Of a DNA stretch of 8,141 bases, positions 4,800 to 8,141 are shown one piece after another (the stretch's first letter is position 1; each line of letters begins with the position of its first letter). The notes beneath the pieces were generated by a model, which was not told where the DNA came from, did not search any database, and worked only from the letters and a program-made list of their open reading frames with translations. Origin of the DNA: JBDSTZ01 sp039927975 (GTDB taxonomy: Bacteria; Pseudomonadota; Gammaproteobacteria; Burkholderiales; Burkholderiaceae_D); the NCBI GenBank assembly GCA_039927975.1, contig JBDSTZ010000486.1, positions 1 to 8,141 of the forward strand, given 5' to 3'. Position numbers and translations under genes: made by a program.

Positions 4800-6404
4800 G
4801 TGTCTAAGCAACTGACCCGCCGCCTGGCTTTGCTGGAAGACGACGCCAACCGCGCCCTGCTCGGCCAGGGATTGCGCGGCATCGAGCGCGAGACCCTGCG
4901 CATGGACGCGCGCGGCCGCCTGGCGCGCACGCCGCATCCGGCCGCCCTCGGCGCCGCCCTGACCCACCCGCAGATCACCACCGACTATGCCGAAGCGCTG
5001 CTCGAATTCATCACGCCCGCCGAACACGATATCGCGCTGACCCTGAACCAGCTCGACACCATCCACCGCCACGCCTACAGCAAGCTGGGCGACGAGATGC
5101 TGTGGAGCGAATCGATGCCCTGCGAGCTGCCGCCGGAGCCCGAGATCGAGATCGCCAACTACGGCAAGTCGAACATCGGCATGCTCAAGCACGTGTACCG
5201 GCGCGGCCTGGCGCTACGCTATGGCAAGGCGATGCAGTGCATCGCCGGCATCCACTATAACTACTCGCTGCCCGAGGCGCTGTGGCAGCTGCTGGCGCTC
5301 GATCAGGGCATCGGCCACGAACGGCGCCACGCGCTGCGCGACTTCCAGTCCGAAAGCTACATCGCGATGATCCGCAATTTCAGGCGCTACAGCTGGCTGC
5401 TGATGTACCTGTTCGGCGCCTCGCCGGCGCTGTCGACCTGCTTCCTGCGCGGCCGCAAGCACCAGCTCGAGACGCTGTCGGACGACACCCTCTACCTGCC
5501 CTACGCGACCAGCCTGCGCATGAGCGACCTCGGTTACCAGAACGAAGGCCAGTCCGGCCTCACGCCGCACGAGAACAGCCTGGAAAGCTACGTCACGACG
5601 CTGATGGACGCGGTCAACCGGCCGTATCCGCCGTACGCCGAACTGGGCACCAAGAAGGACGGCGAGTGGATCCAGCTGTCGACCAACGTGCTGCAGATCG
5701 AGAACGAATACTATTCGACGATCCGGCCCAAGCGGGTGATCCGCAGCGGCGAGCGGCCGATCCAGGCGCTGTGCAAGCGCGGCGTGCAGTACATCGAAGT
5801 GCGCTGCATGGACGTCGATCCGTTCGAGCCGATCGGCATCAGCCTCGAGACCGGCCGCTTCCTCGACGCCTTCCTGCTGTTCTGCGCGCTCGACGACAGC
5901 CCGCTGATCGCGATGCCCGAAAACGCCATCCACGCGCGCAATTTCGCCCGCGTGGTCAAGGAGGGCCGGCGCCCCGGCCTGACCCTTACGCGCGACGGCG
6001 CCGAAGTCGGCATGGCCGCCTGGGCCGCCGAACTGATCGAGCGGATCCGGCCGGTCGCCGCCCTGCTCGACGAACAGCACAAGGAGCAGTACAGCGACGA
6101 CGGCGTACACATCGCCTCGCTGGCCACGCAAATCGCCAAGATCGCCGATCCGGCGCGCACGCCGTCGGCCCGCGTGCTCGAAGAAATTCGCGCGATGGGT
6201 TCCTCGCTGGCCTTCGGCTTGCGCCAGAGCGAGCTGCACGCGGCCTACTTCCGCGAGAGCGCCCTGATGCCGGCGGAGGAAGCGATGTTCGCCGAGATGG
6301 CCGCCGTCTCGCTGGCCGAGCAGCTGGTGCTGGAGCAGACCCAGACCGGCAACTTCGACGATTTCGTTGCCGCCTACAACAGCAGTACACTGTGCGGTGA
6401 CTAA
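4800..6404 (+). CDS. gshA: Glutamate-cysteine ligase (gamma-glutamylcysteine synthetase), GTG start
   Basis: GshA joins L-glutamate and L-cysteine with ATP to give gamma-glutamylcysteine, the first and usually rate-limiting step of glutathione synthesis in the cytoplasm. The 534-residue product matches the proteobacterial (E. coli-like) type throughout. Near the N-terminus are G-L-R-G-I-E-R-E-T-L-R (24-34), with the metal-binding glutamates, and I-T-T-D-Y-A-E-A-L-L-E-F-I-T-P (59-73). Further on are MQCIAGIHYNYSLP, YLFGASPA, YLPYATSLRMSDLGYQNEGQS, NVLQIENEYYSTIRPKR and YIEVRCMDVDPFEPIG. The length is close to the E. coli enzyme (518), so it is complete. Translation begins at a GTG supported by AGAAAGGA at 4786-4793, six bases upstream; no in-frame ATG gives the conserved N-terminus. 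The gene ends 24 bases before the deacetylase homologue, suggesting an operon. The second-step gene gshB is not in this window. Confidence 0.96.
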   Translation: MSKQLTRRLALLEDDANRALLGQGLRGIERETLRMDARGRLARTPHPAALGAALTHPQITTDYAEALLEFITPAEHDIALTLNQLDTIHRHAYSKLGDEMLWSESMPCELPPEPEIEIANYGKSNIGMLKHVYRRGLALRYGKAMQCIAGIHYNYSLPEALWQLLALDQGIGHERRHALRDFQSESYIAMIRNFRRYSWLLMYLFGASPALSTCFLRGRKHQLETLSDDTLYLPYATSLRMSDLGYQNEGQSGLTPHENSLESYVTTLMDAVNRPYPPYAELGTKKDGEWIQLSTNVLQIENEYYSTIRPKRVIRSGERPIQALCKRGVQYIEVRCMDVDPFEPIGISLETGRFLDAFLLFCALDDSPLIAMPENAIHARNFARVVKEGRRPGLTLTRDGAEVGMAAWAAELIERIRPVAALLDEQHKEQYSDDGVHIASLATQIAKIADPARTPSARVLEEIRAMGSSLAFGLRQSELHAAYFRESALMPAEEAMFAEMAAVSLAEQLVLEQTQTGNFDDFVAAYNSSTLCGD

Positions 6405-6428
6405 ACCCGCGCGCCCTGCCCACCTTCC

Positions 6429-7472
6429 ATGCTGACCTTCTTTAACGAACACCACGCCCAGCACCAGGGCCGCTTTGAATTCCACCGCGGTGAGCTGGTC
6501 AGCTGCAGCGAGACGGCGCAGCGGGCCGACCTGGTGGTGGCCGAACTGGGCCGGCGCGGCCTCGGCCAGATCGTCACGCCGCACGGCGTGCCGCTGGTGT
6601 CGCTCGAACGGGTGCACACGCCGCGCTACCTGCACTTTTTGCGCAACGCCTGGAGCGAGTGGCTCGCGCTCGACCCGGCCAACGCCGGCAGGGACGCGTT
6701 CCCCTCGGTGTGGCCGATCCGCGGCCTGCGCGCCGACGTCGAACCGGACAATTTCTGCGCGCGCCTCGGCCTGTACTCGATGGACAACGGCACCCCGCTC
6801 ACGGCCGGCACCTGGATCGCCGCCAAGACCGGCGCCGACTGCGCGGTCAACGCCGCCCACGCGCTGCGCCTGGGCGAGCGCGGCACCTTCGCCCTCACGC
6901 GCCCGCCTGGCCACCACGCCGGCGCCGACTTTTTCGGCGGCGCCTGCTTCCTCAACAACGCCGCGCTGGCGGCCCAGCACCTGCGCGATGACGGCGCCGC
7001 AAGGGTCGCCATCCTCGACCTCGACTACCACCACGGCAACGGCACCCAGAGCATCTTCTACGCGCGCGGCGACGTGCTGTGCGTGTCGATCCACGCCGAT
7101 CCGCGCACCGATTTTCCGTTCTATCTCGGCCACGCCGACGAGACCGGCGAAGGCGCCGGCCTTGGCTGCAATATGAATCTGCCGCTGGCGGCCGGCACCG
7201 GCAGCGCACAGTGGTTCGCCGCGCTGGAGACGGCCTGCATCAAGCTGGCCAGCTTCGCGCCGGACGCGCTTGTGGTCTCGCTTGGCGTCGACACCTTCGC
7301 CGGCGACCCGCAATCGCGCTTCGCCCTGCACAGCGCCGACTACCTGCGCATCGGCGAGCGCATCGCCCACCTCGGCATGCCCTGCGCCTTCGTCTTCGAG
7401 GGCGGGCTGGCGGTGCCTGAAATCGGCATCAACGTGGTCAACGTGCTCGAAGGTTTCGAGACGGCCGCCTGA
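6429..7472 (+). CDS. Acetylpolyamine amidohydrolase-like histone deacetylase family protein, altered active site
   Basis: The 347-residue product aligns end to end with bacterial acetylpolyamine amidohydrolases of the zinc-dependent histone deacetylase superfamily, which remove acetyl groups from acetylputrescine and acetylcadaverine. It keeps the paired histidines H162-H163 (RPPGHHAG), the zinc ligands D199 and H201 (ILDLDYHHGNGT) and D288 (SLGVDTFAGDP), and the long insertion near 80-125 that shapes the dimeric active site in this subfamily. The transition-state Tyr, expected in E-G-G-Y, is Leu here (E324-G-G-L327, codon CTG at 7407-7409). By an alignment from memory to the Mycoplana ramosa enzyme, the polyamine-sensing Glu106 and Glu117 correspond to C110 and G121. 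The substrate is therefore uncertain, and the protein may be weakly active or act on something else. The reading frame is clean, so it is not a decayed gene. No clear Shine-Dalgarno precedes the ATG, so translation probably depends on gshA. Confidence 0.88.
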   Translation: MLTFFNEHHAQHQGRFEFHRGELVSCSETAQRADLVVAELGRRGLGQIVTPHGVPLVSLERVHTPRYLHFLRNAWSEWLALDPANAGRDAFPSVWPIRGLRADVEPDNFCARLGLYSMDNGTPLTAGTWIAAKTGADCAVNAAHALRLGERGTFALTRPPGHHAGADFFGGACFLNNAALAAQHLRDDGAARVAILDLDYHHGNGTQSIFYARGDVLCVSIHADPRTDFPFYLGHADETGEGAGLGCNMNLPLAAGTGSAQWFAALETACIKLASFAPDALVVSLGVDTFAGDPQSRFALHSADYLRIGERIAHLGMPCAFVFEGGLAVPEIGINVVNVLEGFETAA

Positions 7473-7511
7473 TTATCCGGTTGAAGTGAACCCTGTCGAA
7501 AAGGAGTAGCC

Positions 7512-7595
7512 ATGCCGCGATATCAGCTTGCTCAACGCAATGTGCCTGGCGAGTGCGCGGCGCCGCGCTTCGGCGACGCCTGTCCGGGGTTCTGA
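7512..7595 (+). CDS. Candidate 27-codon small ORF ahead of elaA
   Basis: An ATG at 7512 follows AAAAGGAG (7499-7506) at five-base spacing, the strongest Shine-Dalgarno in the gshA-elaA cluster. The frame runs 27 codons to TGA at 7593-7595. The stop is three bases before the elaA ATG, which itself has only a distant GGGG (7586-7589). The peptide begins MPRYQLAQRN, contains cysteines at positions 15 and 24, and ends with G-F. It resembles no leader or toxin I know. The arrangement suggests ribosomes load here and pass to elaA by termination-reinitiation. Alternatives are a small functional peptide or a regulatory leader. The initiation site is visible; translation and function are inferred. Confidence 0.5.
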   Translation: MPRYQLAQRNVPGECAAPRFGDACPGF

Positions 7596-7598
7596 CCG

Positions 7599-8060
7599 AT
7601 GCGCGTGCCGATCGAATGGCAGTGGCGCCATTTCAGCGCGTTGTCGACCACGGAACTGTATGCGCTGCTGGCCCTGCGCCAGCAAGTGTTCGTGCTCGAA
7701 CAGCGCTGCCTGTACCCCGACATCGATGGTCTCGACGAAGAGGCCCACCACCTGCTTGGCTGGCGCATCGTCGATGGACAGCGCCGGCTGGCCGCCTGTC
7801 TGCGCGCGCTGGCGCCGGGCGTCAAGTTTGCCGAACTGTCGCTCGGGCGGGTGCTCACCAGCATGGAGGCGCGCGGCGCCGGCATCGGCCGCGACCTGGT
7901 CGCGCGCGGCATCGTGCACGCCGAAGCGACCTGGCCGGGCCAGCGCATCCGCATAGGCGCCCAGCGGCATCTGGCTCGCTTTTACGCCGGCTTCGGGTTT
8001 GTCGTGATCGGCGCGCCGTACGACGAGGACGGCATCGCCCACATCGACATGCTGCGCTAG
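7599..8060 (+). CDS. elaA: ElaA-type GNAT acetyltransferase
   Basis: The 153-residue product is a GCN5-related N-acetyltransferase matching E. coli ElaA over its whole length. The N-terminal W-Q-W / L-Y-A-L-L-A-L-R-Q-Q-V-F-V-L-E-Q block is at 7-35, followed by Y-P-D-I-D-G at 39-44 and L-G-W at 53-55. The acetyl-CoA pyrophosphate loop R92-G-A-G-I-G97 lies after GRVLTS, and the end has L-G-A-Q-R-H-L-A-R-F-Y-A-G-F-G-F and E-D-G-I-A-H-I-D-M. The fold binds acetyl-CoA; the acceptor substrate of ElaA proteins is not established. The start ATG at 7599 lacks a good Shine-Dalgarno, but the preceding small ORF ends three bases upstream, so translation is probably coupled. It is the last gene of the likely gshA cluster and stands opposite a deacetylase homologue, though nothing shows that they share a substrate. 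Confidence 0.9.
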   Translation: MRVPIEWQWRHFSALSTTELYALLALRQQVFVLEQRCLYPDIDGLDEEAHHLLGWRIVDGQRRLAACLRALAPGVKFAELSLGRVLTSMEARGAGIGRDLVARGIVHAEATWPGQRIRIGAQRHLARFYAGFGFVVIGAPYDEDGIAHIDMLR

Positions 8061-8107
8061 CCGGCGCTGCTGCTACTAAACGCGGCGCGGACAGCGCCAA
8101 AATGAAA

Positions 8108-8136
8108 ACTGCCGCCGGCGGTAAGCGGGCGGCAGT
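8108..8136 (-). terminator. Intrinsic terminator for a convergent minus-strand gene, probably bidirectional
   Basis: ACTGCCGCC (8108-8116) pairs perfectly with GGCGGCAGT (8128-8136) around an 11-base loop. Read on the minus strand, the stem is followed by a T-rich stretch (AGTTTTCATTTT, from 8110 down to 8099), the layout of an intrinsic terminator for a gene entering from the right edge. On the + strand it lies 48 bases after the elaA stop codon. It may also end that operon, but the + strand T-tract is not visible before the window closes. Nothing else is seen between 8061 and 8107. Confidence 0.65.
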
Positions 8137-8141
8137 GTCGG

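Noticed and set aside
5214..7370. 718-codon open frame on the minus strand spanning gshA and the deacetylase gene
   Set aside because: It runs across two well-supported + strand genes and their gap. Composition (Val, Ala, Gly, Arg, Gln repeats) is typical of antisense reading in GC-rich DNA; no start signal or motif.
8061..8107. Small gene after elaA
   Set aside because: No ATG or GTG frame with a ribosome site of useful length; only the terminator hairpin follows.

Overview
The window is high-GC DNA with tightly packed genes, all on the + strand. Protein similarity recalled from memory, not searched, points to a betaproteobacterium, most plausibly of the Oxalobacteraceae (Massilia/Duganella/Janthinobacterium type). 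Supporting signs are the RF1, PrmC and DsbB sequences, the proteobacterial type-1 GshA, an ElaA-type acetyltransferase, and repeats of the kind whose spurious translation reads 'VPAQAGT / WIPACAG'.

Region 1 (1-2342) covers translation termination and disulfide chemistry. It holds the 3' three quarters of prfA (release factor 1), dsbB, and prmC, the methyltransferase that modifies the GGQ glutamine of RF1. dsbB sits between the functional pair prfA and prmC and overlaps prmC by ATGA. The last 25 bp of prfA, stop codon included, are tandemly duplicated just downstream. The prfA-dsbB gap also contains an inverted pair of REP-like elements that runs into a 26-bp-period tandem array reaching almost to dsbB.

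Region 2 (2343-2871) is a 195-bp intergenic stretch that looks less GC-rich than its surroundings. It carries a perfect 20-bp palindrome whose right half-site recurs just before a small gene. That gene encodes a 97-residue, signal-peptide-bearing protein of unknown family with two cysteines. A strong GC hairpin follows it.

Region 3 (2880-4687) has an extended -10 promoter candidate embedded in a small hairpin. It precedes a 584-residue periplasmic DUF885-type zinc hydrolase with an HExxPGHH motif.

Region 4 (4688-8141) is a probable operon of gshA (GTG start), an acetylpolyamine-amidohydrolase-like member of the histone deacetylase superfamily, a 27-codon small ORF with the best Shine-Dalgarno in the cluster, and elaA (GNAT acetyltransferase). 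The deacetylase homologue keeps its zinc ligands and paired histidines, but has Leu where the catalytic Tyr is expected. It also lacks the two acidic residues that read polyamine charge in the characterised enzyme. The window ends in a hairpin oriented as a terminator for a convergent minus-strand gene lying beyond the edge.

Most of the window is ordinary core metabolism. The points most worth a second look are the altered deacetylase active site, the small ORF ahead of elaA, the palindrome with the orphan secreted protein, and the prfA tail duplication. No mobile element, CRISPR array, tRNA or rRNA was seen.
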